Shown: positions 26,437 through 37,858, counted from the first letter of the stretch. The stretch: DNA of 64,000 nucleotides from Klenkia sesuvii (GCF_037083825.1 NZ_JBAPLU010000019.1:1-64000), one strand, 5' to 3'. Notes: generated from the sequence alone by a model not told the origin. A program made the numbers and translations.

Positions 26437-27033
26437 GTGACCGCCGAGCCCGACAGCGCGCTGCACGCCGACGCGGCGCGCCCCTCGCGGCGGGAGCAGA
26501 TCCTGCAGGCGGCTGCCCGGCTGTTCGCCGAGCGCGGGTCACGCAGCGTCGGGGTGGACGACATCGGCGCCGCGGTCGGGGTCACCGGGCCGGCCATCTA
26601 CCGGCACTTCGCCGGCAAGGACGCGATGCTGGCCGAGATGCTGCTGCGCATCAGCGAGCGGTTGCAGGCCGGCGCCGAGCAGGTGGTGGCCGCCGCGGGG
26701 GACGACCCCCGCGACCAGCTCGCCGCCCTGGTCGCCTTCCAGGTCGACTTCGCCCTGGACAACCCGGCGCTCATCACCGTGCAGGACCGGGACCTGGGGG
26801 CCCTGTCGGCCGACGACGCGCGACAGGTCCGCCGGCTGCAGCGCCGCTACGTGGAGCAGTGGGTCGCCGTCCTCACCGCGCTGGACCCCGACGCCAGCAC
26901 GCCGGCCTGCCGGGCGCGGGCCCACGCGCTCTTCGGCCTCATCAACTCGACCCCGCACAGCGGCGGCCGGCTCTCCCGCGCGGCGATGGTCGCTCTGCTG
27001 ACCACGATGGCCACCGCGGCCGCCACTGCCTGA
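26437..27033 (+). CDS. TetR/AcrR-family regulator of the acyl-CoA carboxylase cluster
   Basis: A 198-residue regulator. The N-terminal TetR helix-turn-helix (about 18-65) reads REQILQAAARLFAERG, VDDIGAAVGVTGPAIYRHFAGKDAML. The ligand domain is all-alpha. Its divergent position next to accD1 and the palindrome between them suggest control of branched-chain acyl-CoA breakdown, comparable to TetR genes beside accD1-accA1-fadE19 clusters elsewhere. The ligand is unknown, probably an acyl-CoA. Confidence 0.9.
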   Translation: MTAEPDSALHADAARPSRREQILQAAARLFAERGSRSVGVDDIGAAVGVTGPAIYRHFAGKDAMLAEMLLRISERLQAGAEQVVAAAGDDPRDQLAALVAFQVDFALDNPALITVQDRDLGALSADDARQVRRLQRRYVEQWVAVLTALDPDASTPACRARAHALFGLINSTPHSGGRLSRAAMVALLTTMATAAATA

Positions 27034-27060
27034 CCCGGCAGGCGCCGGCACCGGGTCCGC

Positions 27061-27100
27061 AGGTGCCAGCAGGTGCCAGCAGGTGCCAGCGAGTGTCAGC
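27061..27100. repeat. 10-bp tandem repeat at a convergent gene end
   Basis: Three perfect copies of AGGTGCCAGC (27061-27090) and a degenerate fourth (27091-27100) that overlaps the stop codon of the minus-strand gene at 27096. It lies between the convergent TetR and membrane-anchored protein genes. A copy-number change could alter the 3' end of the second gene. Confidence 0.8.
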
Positions 27101-29000
27101 GGGTGGGGTCGAGGTCCAGCGCGTCGTCGGCCAGTTGCTGCAGGGCGCCGTCCGCGCCGGGCTCGCCGACCCAGGAGGTCTCCACGACGACCGCGACGTC
27201 GTCGACGACCTGGCTGGCGTACTGGGCCGAGGACAGCGCCTCGGGACCACCCTCGTAGCGCGACCCCTCCCGGAGCAGGTCGCTGACGTTGCCGGTGCCC
27301 GAGACGTCGGTGAGCGACAGCAACGCCTGCGCGCGCGCCGGGTCGGGCATCGCCACCCGGGAGACCGACACCACGGCCTGCTGGCCGCCCACCTCGGCCG
27401 ACCACAGCGAGCGCGAGAGCCCCGCGCAGTCGGTGGTGGAGAAGAAGCCGACCACTGCCCCGTAGGCGTGGCCGCGGCAGGTGCTGTCGTAGGAGGTGAC
27501 CTGCAGGGTGTAGTCGGTCTCCCCGCCCTGCTGCACCGTGCCCACCGGGAGCGCGGTCGGCGTGGTGGGGCCGCTGGCGGTGGTCGTCGGGGCCGTCGTC
27601 GACGCGGTGGCCTCGGTGGACCCGCCGTCGTCGGACCCACCCGGCCCACCGCTGACCAGCACGGCACCCAGCCCCACGAGCAGCACGGCCAGGACGGCCG
27701 CGACCGCGAGCACGGCACGCCGTCGACCGCGGGGGGACGGCGGGTCCCCGTCCCGCACCCCTGCCGGAGCGGGGGCCGGGGCGGGCGTGCGCGGCGGCTC
27801 GCCGTCCGCGACCCCGCGGGCGCCGAAGATGCCGCCGATGCCGCCGGTCTCGTCGGCGGCCGGCGGCTCGGCGTCGGGCCAGGCCGCCGCGCCGTGCGCC
27901 TCGGCGGAGGACGGCTGGCCGGGCGCGACGGGCCGGATCTGCTGGGTGGCCTGCCAACCGGGGCCCGGCTCCGCCGGTGCCGGCCCAGCTGGTGCCGACT
28001 CCGCTGGTGCTGGCTCGGCTGGTGCCGACTGCCCGGGGGCACGGTCGGCGCCGGACGACCCCGTCGTCCCCGGGCCCGGCAGCGCGACGGTGTCCCCGCC
28101 GCTGGTGCGCAACGCCTCGGGCAGCTCGGGGTGGGCGTCCTGGCGGGCGGCGGCCGCGGCGGCCAGCGCCGCGGCCGCCGCCGGGTCGACGAGGGGGCGC
28201 CCGGCGTCGGGACGGGCCCAGGGGTCGTGCCCGGGCACGGGGGCGAGCGGCGAGGGCGCGCCCGCGGTGGGGCCGGCGGTGGGCCCGGCCGACCGGGTCG
28301 CCGGCTGGCTGGCCAGGGTCGCCGGCGCGAGGAGCTCGCGGCGACGCAGCACGTAGGGCGAGTAGGGGAAGCCCTCGCCGTTGAGCTCCTCGACGGCGGG
28401 GCTGCGGCCACCCACCCCGAGGGCCTCCAGCGCGGCCCGCACGTCGGCCGTCGTCCACAGGCGGGGGTTGTCGGTGCCGGTGTAGCGGCTGGCCCGCGCG
28501 ATGCCCAGCAGGAGCGACCGCGACTCCAGCAGCGACACCTGGTCACCCTCGCCGAGGTCCCCGTCGGCGGGGACCAGCCCGCTGAGCTGGCCGTGCAGCA
28601 CGGTCAGCCGGGCGATGCGCCCGGGCTCGAGCCCGGCCCGGCGCAGGCGCACCGCGACCTCCATGCCTGCCCGCATGAGCCCGTCGAGCGGGGTCGACCC
28701 GCCGCCGGCCAGCTGGAGGACGTCGCCGGGACCGGCGCCCGGCCCGATGGTCCAGGACCCCTCCGGCAGGACGGTGACCACCCCGGCCTGCCGCACCACC
28801 TCGACGACCCGCACGACGGCGACCCCCTCGGGCACCAGCACGACGGCGTCGCTGATCCGGCGGTCCATCGGGCCGTCGGACAGCGCCAGGGAGGCGACCA
28901 GCGCACCGCGCACCGAGCCACCGGTGTCCCAGCCGGCCAGCTCGGTGAAGAAGGCCCGCTCGGCAGCGGTCTCGAGCCCCGAGGGCGTGAGGATCAGCAC
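27096..29000 (-). CDS. Single-pass membrane-anchored protein of unknown function
   Basis: A 634-residue protein not recognised as a known family. It has an N-terminal folded region (about 1-235, opening VLILTPSGLETAAERAFF) and an Ala/Pro-rich low-complexity linker (about 235-420, with PAEPAPAES-type repeats). One membrane segment lies near 426-448 (AVLAVAAVLAVLLVGLGAVLV) after GRRRR-type basic residues, so the N-terminus is cytoplasmic. The extracytoplasmic tail (about 185 residues) starts Ser/Thr-rich and contains two cysteines. GTG 29000 has GAGGAGG upstream. The layout suggests a sensor or scaffold linking cytoplasm and envelope; no catalytic motif is visible. Confidence 0.75.
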   Translation of the reverse strand: MLILTPSGLETAAERAFFTELAGWDTGGSVRGALVASLALSDGPMDRRISDAVVLVPEGVAVVRVVEVVRQAGVVTVLPEGSWTIGPGAGPGDVLQLAGGGSTPLDGLMRAGMEVAVRLRRAGLEPGRIARLTVLHGQLSGLVPADGDLGEGDQVSLLESRSLLLGIARASRYTGTDNPRLWTTADVRAALEALGVGGRSPAVEELNGEGFPYSPYVLRRRELLAPATLASQPATRSAGPTAGPTAGAPSPLAPVPGHDPWARPDAGRPLVDPAAAAALAAAAAARQDAHPELPEALRTSGGDTVALPGPGTTGSSGADRAPGQSAPAEPAPAESAPAGPAPAEPGPGWQATQQIRPVAPGQPSSAEAHGAAAWPDAEPPAADETGGIGGIFGARGVADGEPPRTPAPAPAPAGVRDGDPPSPRGRRRAVLAVAAVLAVLLVGLGAVLVSGGPGGSDDGGSTEATASTTAPTTTASGPTTPTALPVGTVQQGGETDYTLQVTSYDSTCRGHAYGAVVGFFSTTDCAGLSRSLWSAEVGGQQAVVSVSRVAMPDPARAQALLSLTDVSGTGNVSDLLREGSRYEGGPEALSSAQYASQVVDDVAVVVETSWVGEPGADGALQQLADDALDLDPTR

Positions 29001-29059
29001 CGCGCCTCCTCGTGGGTCATCGCGTCGACGTTACGACATCGCGGCGACCCGCCGGTCGC

Positions 29060-30247
29060 TCATCGGGCTGGCGCGCCGCTCGCCCCGGGTTCCGCGGACA
29101 CCGACGGCGTCGACCAGCGCACCCACCACCGGCTGCTCGCCACCCGGTCGACGGCGGCCCACAGGAGGGCGAAGCCCAGGCAGACGAACGGTGCCGCCGC
29201 CCACTCCCACGGCGGGACGACGGCGAGGAACTCCTGCAGGAAGGCGGCCAGGAAGACCGCGGCGGCCACCGGCACACCCGCCAGCCAGCCGGGCACGCGC
29301 CAGGTGACGGCGCAGTCCACCAGCACCGCGCCCACGACCAGCATCACCGGCAGCACCGAGGGCGGGAACCCGGTGGCCACGAGCAAGCCCCAGACGACGG
29401 CCCGGTAGGCCAGGTAGGTGCCGACCAGGACCGTCGCCGTCCAGCGCTTGCCGACGACCCTGCGCGCCACCACGAGGGAGAGCAGACCGGCGCAGATCAG
29501 CCAGGTGGGGTGCACCCACGGCGGCACCGGGAGCATGAAGCTGGTCGGCGAGGAACCCTGGGCCGCGGCGAAGTCCAGCAGCTGCGGCTCGGCGGTGGTC
29601 TGCCCGGCCCGGTAGTCGGCCAGCGACAGCACGCCGTACTCCTGGTGCTGGTTGGGGAACAGCACGTTCTCGACGAAGAACAGCCACAGCCCGAGGTGCA
29701 CGAGGGTGCGCACCCGGCCCGGTGCGGCGTACAGCCACCAGCCACGGATCGCCCCCGCCAGCATGATCGCGGTGCCGACGTACAGGATCATGTGGCTGGG
29801 GCTCCAGCTGGTGATGTCGAGCCCGTTGACGCGGTGGTTGACGATGTCGACCGGCACCGCGACGAGGAACGTCGCCGTGCCCCACTGCATCCAGCGCAGG
29901 GCGCGCCGGTCGACCCCGCGACCGCTGTAGGTGTGCACCACCACCAAGGCCACGACCAGCACCGTGCCCGCCGAGTTCAGCAGGTGCGGGGGCGCCAGGT
30001 CGTCGCGCAGCCACTTGAAGTGCCACGACACGTCCCACGAGGACCCCAGCATCTTGAGCGCGAACGCCAGCAGCCAGCCGCCGTAGAGCCAGCGCAGCTC
30101 CGGCTCGGTGGTGGGCCGTCCGGGCGCACCGGGGGTCATGGCGTAGGCCCACAGCCACCGCAGGGCGGCGACGGGGTGGCGCAGCGCGGCGCGCACCGAC
30201 GGCGGCGCCGGTCGAACGGCGGCGGCCGAACGGGTGTCCAAGGTCAT
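29060..30247 (-). CDS. Polytopic membrane protein, function unknown
   Basis: A 395-residue protein with roughly eight to ten hydrophobic segments (for example WLYGGWLLAFALKML, TVLVVALVVVHTY, ATFLVAVPVDIV, MILYVGTAIMLAGAI, GLWLFFVENVLF, WLICAGLLSLVVA, VLPVMLVVGAVLV, PFVCLGFALLWAAV). Histidine-containing motifs WDVSWHFKW, DIVNHRVNG and SPSHMILY sit near membrane ends and could bind metal or heme, but no family is recognised. ATG 30247 has AGGAG about eight bases upstream. It follows the gene at 27096 in reverse order on the same strand with a 59-bp gap, so the two may form an operon. Confidence 0.75.
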   Translation of the reverse strand: MTLDTRSAAAVRPAPPSVRAALRHPVAALRWLWAYAMTPGAPGRPTTEPELRWLYGGWLLAFALKMLGSSWDVSWHFKWLRDDLAPPHLLNSAGTVLVVALVVVHTYSGRGVDRRALRWMQWGTATFLVAVPVDIVNHRVNGLDITSWSPSHMILYVGTAIMLAGAIRGWWLYAAPGRVRTLVHLGLWLFFVENVLFPNQHQEYGVLSLADYRAGQTTAEPQLLDFAAAQGSSPTSFMLPVPPWVHPTWLICAGLLSLVVARRVVGKRWTATVLVGTYLAYRAVVWGLLVATGFPPSVLPVMLVVGAVLVDCAVTWRVPGWLAGVPVAAAVFLAAFLQEFLAVVPPWEWAAAPFVCLGFALLWAAVDRVASSRWWVRWSTPSVSAEPGASGAPAR

Positions 30248-30395
30248 GGGAGCAACTCCTGCCGTGGGCGAGACCGCAGCGTATCGGCGTCCGGCCCGCG
30301 GGTCAGCACTCCCGAGTGGCGGATGGTGCGTTTCTGGCGTATGGGCCCCAGCGGTGCGCGCTGGTCGGCGGCGGGGGTGCGTACTGTCGCCAGCC

Positions 30396-31040
30396 GTGGC
30401 AGGCAACGGAGCGCACAACCTGGTCTGGATCGACTGCGAGATGACCGGGCTGGACCTGGCCCGCGACCAGCTGATCGAGATCGCCGTCGTGGTCACCGAC
30501 TCCGAGCTGAACGTGCTCGACGAGGGCCTGGACGTCGTCATCCACGCCGACGACGACGCGCTCGCCGGCATGGACGACGTCGTGGTGGCCATGCACGCCA
30601 AGTCGGGCCTGACCGAGGCGGTGCGCGCCTCGACCACCACGCTGGCCGAGGCCGAGCAGCAGGTGCTGGCCTACGTCAAGCGGTTCGCCCCCGAGCGCCG
30701 CACCGCCCCGCTGTGCGGCAACTCCATCGGCACCGACCGGGGTTTCCTCGCCCGCGACATGCCGGCCCTCGACGACCACCTGCACTACCGCATGGTCGAC
30801 GTGTCCTCGGTCAAGGAGCTCGCCCGCCGCTGGTACCCCCGGGTCTACTTCAACCAGCCCCCCAAGGGGCTGGCCCACCGCGCGCTGGCCGACATCCTCG
30901 AGTCCATCCGCGAGCTGGCCTACTACCGCGGGGCCGTCTTCGCCCCGGCGCCGGGCCCCACCACGGAGCAGGCCCAGGCCGCCGCGGCCGCGGCCACCGA
31001 CACGTACTCAGCGCTGCTGACCCCTCCGCAGCAGGGCTGA
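30396..31040 (+). CDS. orn: Oligoribonuclease Orn
   Basis: A 214-residue 3'-5' exoribonuclease of the DEDDh family that degrades 2-5-mer RNAs and pGpG, the product of c-di-GMP breakdown. Catalytic residues are visible: Asp13 and Glu15 in WIDCEMTGLD, Asp in GNSIGTDRGF, and His-x4-Asp in HRALADI. The C-terminal 30 residues are an Ala/Thr-rich extension. GTG 30396 has no ribosome site but lies eight bases after TACTGT, a near-leaderless layout. Confidence 0.96.
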   Translation: MAGNGAHNLVWIDCEMTGLDLARDQLIEIAVVVTDSELNVLDEGLDVVIHADDDALAGMDDVVVAMHAKSGLTEAVRASTTTLAEAEQQVLAYVKRFAPERRTAPLCGNSIGTDRGFLARDMPALDDHLHYRMVDVSSVKELARRWYPRVYFNQPPKGLAHRALADILESIRELAYYRGAVFAPAPGPTTEQAQAAAAAATDTYSALLTPPQQG

Positions 31041-31108
31041 GCCCTCCGGTACTCTTCTCGACGGCCCGCCTCGCGCGGGTCGCACCGACCGCCCGCTCGC
31101 GGGCGACG

Positions 31109-31184
31109 GTGGGTGTAGCTCAGCTGGTAGAGCGCCAGGTTGTGATCCTGGATGTCGCGGGTTCGAGTCCCGTCACTCACCCCA
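31109..31184 (+). tRNA. tRNA-His(GTG)
   Basis: A full cloverleaf with acceptor GTGGGTG against CACTCAC (one G-T pair). The D arm is GCTC...GAGC, the anticodon loop TTGTGAT with GTG, and the T arm GCGGG-TTCGAGT-CCCGT; the CCA is encoded. The histidine-specific extra G is present at 31108. A TACTCT at 31050-31055 is a possible -10 box about 54 bases upstream, and a strong hairpin follows. Confidence 0.97.
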
Positions 31185-31187
31185 TGG

Positions 31188-31216
31188 AGCCCCCGGTCAT
31201 CTCGTGGCCGGGGGTT
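31188..31216 (+). terminator. Terminator of tRNA-His
   Basis: A 12-bp stem (31188-31199 with 31205-31216, two G-T pairs) with a 5-nt loop, starting four bases after the CCA. Confidence 0.85.
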
Positions 31217-31377
31217 CTGCCGTCCCGGGCAGTGCCCAGCGCACGATCACCCCGGGCCAGGTGCGGTCTCCGCTGCGGTGAGGCAGCAACCGACCCGTGC
31301 TGATCACCGGACCGGGCGTCCGCCCTGCGCCTGGGCCCCGGTCGGCCGGTGCCCGCTCGGGTCCTGCCCCAGGACGT

Positions 31378-31416
31378 CGACAGGCCCCCGATCCCTCGCG
31401 GATCGGGGGCCTGTCG
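31378..31416 (-). terminator. Terminator of the L,D-transpeptidase gene
   Basis: A perfect 17-bp stem (31378-31394 with 31400-31416) with a 5-nt loop, beginning 11 bases beyond the stop of the minus-strand gene. Confidence 0.88.
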
Positions 31417-31426
31417 GCGTACGGGG

Positions 31427-32740
31427 TCACGGCAGGGCGCTGCCGGCCACCCACTGGTCCCACGGGATGGCCCAGTCGTAGATGTCGCCGTCGACCCGGG
31501 ACAGGGTCGGGCCGACCGAGTTGACCACCTCGACGACGTCGCCGGGCTGGCTGAAGTCGTAGAACCACTGCGCCCGCTCGGTGGACAGGTTGATGCAGCC
31601 GTGCGAGACGTTCGACGACCCCTGCTGGCGGACCGACCACGGGGCCGCGTGCACGAACTCGCCGTTGTTGGAGATGCGGGTCGCGTACTGGACGTCGGTG
31701 CGGTAGCCACCGGGGGCGTCGACGGCCAGCCCGAAGGTCGAGGAGTCCATGGTGATGTCGGCGAACTTCTCGAGCACCACGTGCGGGCCATTGCGGGTCG
31801 GGTTGGCGGAGCTGCCGGCGCTCATCGGGTAGGTCTGCACGACCTGGTCCCCGGAGGAGACGGTCAGGGTGTGCGCTGCCGCGTCGGCCACCGACACGTG
31901 CTTGGCCCCCACGGTGAAGGACACCGTGCGGTTCTTCTCCCCCCACACGCCGTCGCCCATGTCGACGCCGTAGAGGTTCGCGTCGAGGGTCACCTCGGTG
32001 TTGGCCGGCCAGTAGGTGGAGGGGCGGAAGTGCACCTCGCTGTCGCTGATCCAGTTCCACCGCCCGTCGGTGGGGGTGCTGCTGGTGACGACGAGGTCGC
32101 GCTCGACCTCGGCCTTGTTGACCACCGGCTCGTCGAAGAAGACCCGGATGGGCATGCCCACGCCCACGGTGGTGCCGTCGAGCGGGCCGATCGAGGGCGT
32201 GCTCAACGAGCCGGGCACGACGGTGGTGAACGACCCGCTGGCGTCGGACTCGACGCCGTCGGCGTTCTCGGCCACGGCCCGGACGGTGTAGGTGCTGCCG
32301 TACCCCAGCGGCGCCGACGGGGTCCAGGTGGTGGTCACCCCGGCCGCCGAGGTCGCCGGGGTGGTCTCGGCCGTGGCGGACTCACCCGCGGCGGACTCGC
32401 CCGCAGCAGGATCGGCCGTGGCGGGGTCGGACGTCCCGGGCTCCGGCGTGGACGGTGCCGTCGCCTCGACGACCGTGCCGGCCACCGGGGTGCCGGTCGC
32501 GTCGGTGACCGTGATGCCGGTGACCGAACCGCCGACGACGGTGGCCTGCAGCGCGGTGGCCGGCGAGACGTCGGTGGCGCCGTCGGCCACCGACAGCGTG
32601 ACCGCGGCCGGCTCGGCGGGGGGTGTGGTGGATGCGGCGGACCCGCCCCCGTCGGCGTCGGGACCGCAGCCGGCGAGCACCACCAGCACCCCGGCAGCGC
32701 CCAGCGCGAGCACGGAACGACGATCGATCTGCAGGACCAC
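31427..32740 (-). CDS. L,D-transpeptidase lipoprotein (Ig-like + YkuD)
   Basis: A 437-residue secreted peptidoglycan cross-linking enzyme forming 3-3 links. The signal peptide ends in the lipobox VLAGC (Cys near residue 25). An unusually long Ala/Glu/Thr-rich insertion (about 95-135, with repeated AAGESA units) interrupts the first beta domain. An Ig-like domain follows, then the YkuD catalytic domain with the active-site motif SHGCINLS. Mycobacterial Ldt enzymes share this architecture. GTG 32740 is preceded by a G-rich GGGGGGAAG about eight bases upstream. Confidence 0.94.
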   Translation of the reverse strand: MVLQIDRRSVLALGAAGVLVVLAGCGPDADGGGSAASTTPPAEPAAVTLSVADGATDVSPATALQATVVGGSVTGITVTDATGTPVAGTVVEATAPSTPEPGTSDPATADPAAGESAAGESATAETTPATSAAGVTTTWTPSAPLGYGSTYTVRAVAENADGVESDASGSFTTVVPGSLSTPSIGPLDGTTVGVGMPIRVFFDEPVVNKAEVERDLVVTSSTPTDGRWNWISDSEVHFRPSTYWPANTEVTLDANLYGVDMGDGVWGEKNRTVSFTVGAKHVSVADAAAHTLTVSSGDQVVQTYPMSAGSSANPTRNGPHVVLEKFADITMDSSTFGLAVDAPGGYRTDVQYATRISNNGEFVHAAPWSVRQQGSSNVSHGCINLSTERAQWFYDFSQPGDVVEVVNSVGPTLSRVDGDIYDWAIPWDQWVAGSALP

Positions 32741-32910
32741 CTAGGACTTCCCCCCTACCGGGCCGGGGCGCGGGTGTGCCACCAGCCGTCGTCGTCCAGT
32801 GTGCGCCTCGGTGCTGACAACTCGCTGTCATGCAGGCCACGCCACCCCGGCTCGCCCCGGCCGACGGGGGCCGTGTAGTGTTCTGCCGGTCGCCGCGACG
32901 TGGTGGCACC

Positions 32911-32983
<73 letters not shown>

Positions 32984-32993
32984 CAGTCCCGAT

Positions 32994-33019
32994 CGGCCCC
33001 GTCCTCACCGGCGGGGCCG
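32994..33019 (+). terminator. Terminator of tRNA-Lys
   Basis: An 8-bp stem (32994-33001 with 33012-33019) followed by TTCTG, ten bases after the tRNA. Confidence 0.7.
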
Positions 33020-33049
33020 TTCTGCTGTCCGGACCCGGGGAGGGGCGCC

Positions 33050-33406
33050 ATGAGCACCGCCGAGGAAGGGCGCCGCCGCGCCGAGGAGCACCTGGCCCTG
33101 GTCGCCGCGGGACGGCAGGACGACGCCGACGCCGTGCTCGCCTCGGCCACCGACCTGGCCGGCATCACCTACCTGGGTGCTGCCTTCACCGTGCTGTCGC
33201 GCAGCGGAGCACGGGAGCTCTCGCCGGCCCAGCGCGCCCAGGCCACCGGCCGGCACATGCGGTTGGCCACCCAGCGCGACGCCGCCGGCCGCGATCCCGA
33301 GGCGCTGCGGCCCTGGCTGCACGCCCTGGCCCGGGAGGCCGCGCTCGTCCAGCACATGCAGGCTCTCGCGGCCGCCCGCGCCGCCGCCCCGGTCAGCGAC
33401 GACTGA
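33050..33406 (+). CDS. Small helical protein of unknown function
   Basis: A 118-residue, Ala/Arg-rich, probably all-helical soluble protein with no recognised motif. Support for being real comes from the strong GGGGAGGGG ribosome site before ATG 33050, coding-type third-position bias, and a location directly after the tRNA-Lys terminator. Its last 14 bases overlap the end of the convergent MFS gene. Confidence 0.65.
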   Translation: MSTAEEGRRRAEEHLALVAAGRQDDADAVLASATDLAGITYLGAAFTVLSRSGARELSPAQRAQATGRHMRLATQRDAAGRDPEALRPWLHALAREAALVQHMQALAAARAAAPVSDD

Positions 33407-34547
33407 CCCGCACCGCCAGCGGCAGCGCCAGCACCACGAGACCGGCCAGCACCGCGTAGGCCAGCTCCAGCCCGACCGCGGCCGCCACCACCCCCACCGC
33501 GAGGGCCCCCAGCCCGGTGCCGGCGTCGAAGGCGGCGTTCCACACCGCGCTGGCCGTCGTCGTCCCCCGGTCACCCGCGCGGGCCATGGCCACCACGAGC
33601 GTGGTGTTCTGCGAGCCGCCGTAGGCCATCCCGAACACCGCCGCCCCCGCGAGCACCAGGGCGTCGACGTCGAGCCCCGCCGCCAGCAGCACCAACCCGA
33701 CCACGCCGAGCGCCAGTGCGCCGGGCAGCAGGAGGTGCGTGCCGTACCGGTCGGTCAGCACACCACCGGCCCACCGGCACAGCGCGCCGGTGAGCCCGAA
33801 CACCAGCAGCCCCACCGTGGCGACGGCGCCGTCGGGGCGGGCGATCGGCAGGAAGGTGACCACCCCGGCCCCGGCGAGGGTGACCACCAGCAGCACCGCC
33901 GACGGGGGTGCTGCTGCGCGCACCGCCGGGCCGACCGGGTCACCGGAGGGCGCGGTGACGGTGCTGGGCACAGCCCGCACCAACCGCGGCACCGCGAGCA
34001 GGCCGAGCACCGGCAGCACGGCGACCGCCACCACGACGGGGAACCGGTCGGACAGCACCAGTGCCACGCCGCCGGGTGTGGCGGCCAGGGTGGGCAGGCC
34101 GAGGGCCAGGCCGTACAGGCCGAGGGACTCCCCGCGCCGGGACGGCGGCACCACCCGGGCGGCGATCGTCGCGCCCAGCACGGTCAGCACGCCGAACCCG
34201 GTGCCGCGCACGGCCGACACCGCGCACAGCCAACCCACCCCGTCCTCGACCAGGTACAGGGGCGCCGGGGCGCCGATCGTCAGCAGGCCACCGGCCAGCA
34301 CCGCCCCGAGGCCGAACCGGCCGACCAGCCGCGGGACGGCCAGCTGGGTCAGCACGGTGGCGGCGAGGAACACCGTGGTGACCAGCCCGGCGGCCGCGAC
34401 GCCGGCGCCCCCGCGGACGGCGTAGGAGGGCAGCGCGGCCAGGGTCACCGCGTAGCTGGTGAACCCCAGCAGCGACGCGGCCAGCAACGCCCGGACGGCG
34501 GAGGACCGCCACACCGGGCCCGTCTCCTGCTCCGCCGCCTCGTCCAT
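33393..34547 (-). CDS. MFS transporter
   Basis: A 384-residue transporter with about 12 hydrophobic segments. The loop motif after TM2 is PRLVGRFGLGAVLAGG, and GGVLTDRYGTHLLLPG is the equivalent in the second half. Bacterial proteins of this shape are usually drug or sugar exporters; the substrate is unknown. It is divergent from gluconokinase with 41 bp between starts. The 3' end overlaps the small helical protein gene. Confidence 0.88.
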   Translation of the reverse strand: MDEAAEQETGPVWRSSAVRALLAASLLGFTSYAVTLAALPSYAVRGGAGVAAAGLVTTVFLAATVLTQLAVPRLVGRFGLGAVLAGGLLTIGAPAPLYLVEDGVGWLCAVSAVRGTGFGVLTVLGATIAARVVPPSRRGESLGLYGLALGLPTLAATPGGVALVLSDRFPVVVAVAVLPVLGLLAVPRLVRAVPSTVTAPSGDPVGPAVRAAAPPSAVLLVVTLAGAGVVTFLPIARPDGAVATVGLLVFGLTGALCRWAGGVLTDRYGTHLLLPGALALGVVGLVLLAAGLDVDALVLAGAAVFGMAYGGSQNTTLVVAMARAGDRGTTTASAVWNAAFDAGTGLGALAVGVVAAAVGLELAYAVLAGLVVLALPLAVRVSRR

Positions 34548-34576
34548 CTGCAGCCGCGATCATCCCCCGACACCGA

Positions 34577-34588
34577 TACGGTCGGGCC
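34577..34588 (+). promoter_or_regulatory. Leaderless-type -10 box of gntK
   Basis: TACGGT at 34577-34582, six bases, then ATG 34589, without a Shine-Dalgarno. Confidence 0.45.
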
Positions 34589-35125
34589 ATGGCCGACACC
34601 GCTCCCCCGCCGACCACCGTCACCGTCGTCGTCATGGGGGTGTCGGGGACCGGGAAGTCGACCGTGGGGGTGGGCCTCGCCGAGGCCCTGGGCTGCGACT
34701 TCGTGGAGGGCGACGACCTGCACCCGCCGGCCAACGTGGAGAAGATGAGCTCGGGCACCCCGTTGGAGGACCAGGACCGGTGGCCGTGGCTGCGCGCGGT
34801 GGCCGACCGCATCGGTGCGCACGAGGCAGCCGGCACCGACCTGGTGATCACCTGCTCGGCGCTCAAGCGGTCCTACCGCGACCTGCTCGGTGACGGGCAC
34901 CCGTCGGTGTGGTTCGCCCACATCGACACCCCGCGCGACGTCCTGGTCGAGCGGCTGCGGCAGCGGAAGGGCCACTACATGCCCGGGTCGCTGCTGGACA
35001 GCCAGCTGGCCACGCTCGAGCCGCTGGCCGCCGACGAGCCCGGCCACGCCTACTCCGGCCAGGGCTCCGCCCAGCAGACGGTCGACGCCCTCCTCGCCGA
35101 GCTGGAGACCGAGCGCCGGAGCTGA
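34589..35125 (+). CDS. gntK: Gluconokinase
   Basis: A 178-residue P-loop kinase phosphorylating D-gluconate to 6-phosphogluconate. It has Walker A GVSGTGKST, the family motif FVEGDDLHPPANVEKM, LTDQDRWPWL-type sequence (here LEDQDRWPWL) and the lid region RQRKGHYMPGSLLDSQ. It carries about 12 extra N-terminal residues before the first strand. It stands alone; no gluconate permease is adjacent, although the divergent MFS protein could serve. Confidence 0.94.
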   Translation: MADTAPPPTTVTVVVMGVSGTGKSTVGVGLAEALGCDFVEGDDLHPPANVEKMSSGTPLEDQDRWPWLRAVADRIGAHEAAGTDLVITCSALKRSYRDLLGDGHPSVWFAHIDTPRDVLVERLRQRKGHYMPGSLLDSQLATLEPLAADEPGHAYSGQGSAQQTVDALLAELETERRS

Positions 35126-35153
35126 CCACAGCCCGTCCCGACGACGGGAGGGG

Positions 35154-35166
35154 CCGAGGAACGAGG
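35154..35166. repeat. Core of a dispersed intergenic element
   Basis: CCGAGGAACGAGG here is identical to 49261-49273 inside the paaB-paaC gap. In both places it sits between short G/C-rich inverted arms (here GGGAGG and CCTCCC). It lies in the 116-bp gap between the convergent gntK and pruA genes. Confidence 0.5.
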
Positions 35167-35228
35167 TCTCCTCCCCGAGGAGGGAGCGGACCGGCTCAGC
35201 GCAGCCGGGGACGGCCGTTGGCCGCGGT

Positions 35229-35241
35229 GTGACCCGGAGGG

Positions 35242-35245
<4 letters not shown>
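35229..35245. terminator. Small hairpin at the end of pruA
   Basis: GTGACCC and GGGTCAC form a 7-bp stem with a 3-nt loop that overlaps the pruA stop codon (35242-35244). A weak terminator candidate. Confidence 0.4.
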
Positions 35246-36867
<1,622 letters not shown>

Positions 36868-36874
36868 GGGGTGA

Positions 36875-37798
<924 letters not shown>

Positions 37799-37858
37799 GG
37801 GACCTCCAGCAGCAGTGGGTGACTGGAACCTAGGAGGGGTGCGGCGGCCATCGCCACG

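Noticed and set aside
31217..31366. Possible gene between tRNA-His and the L,D-transpeptidase terminator
   Set aside because: Open frames in both directions have no start signals and cross the two strong terminator hairpins.
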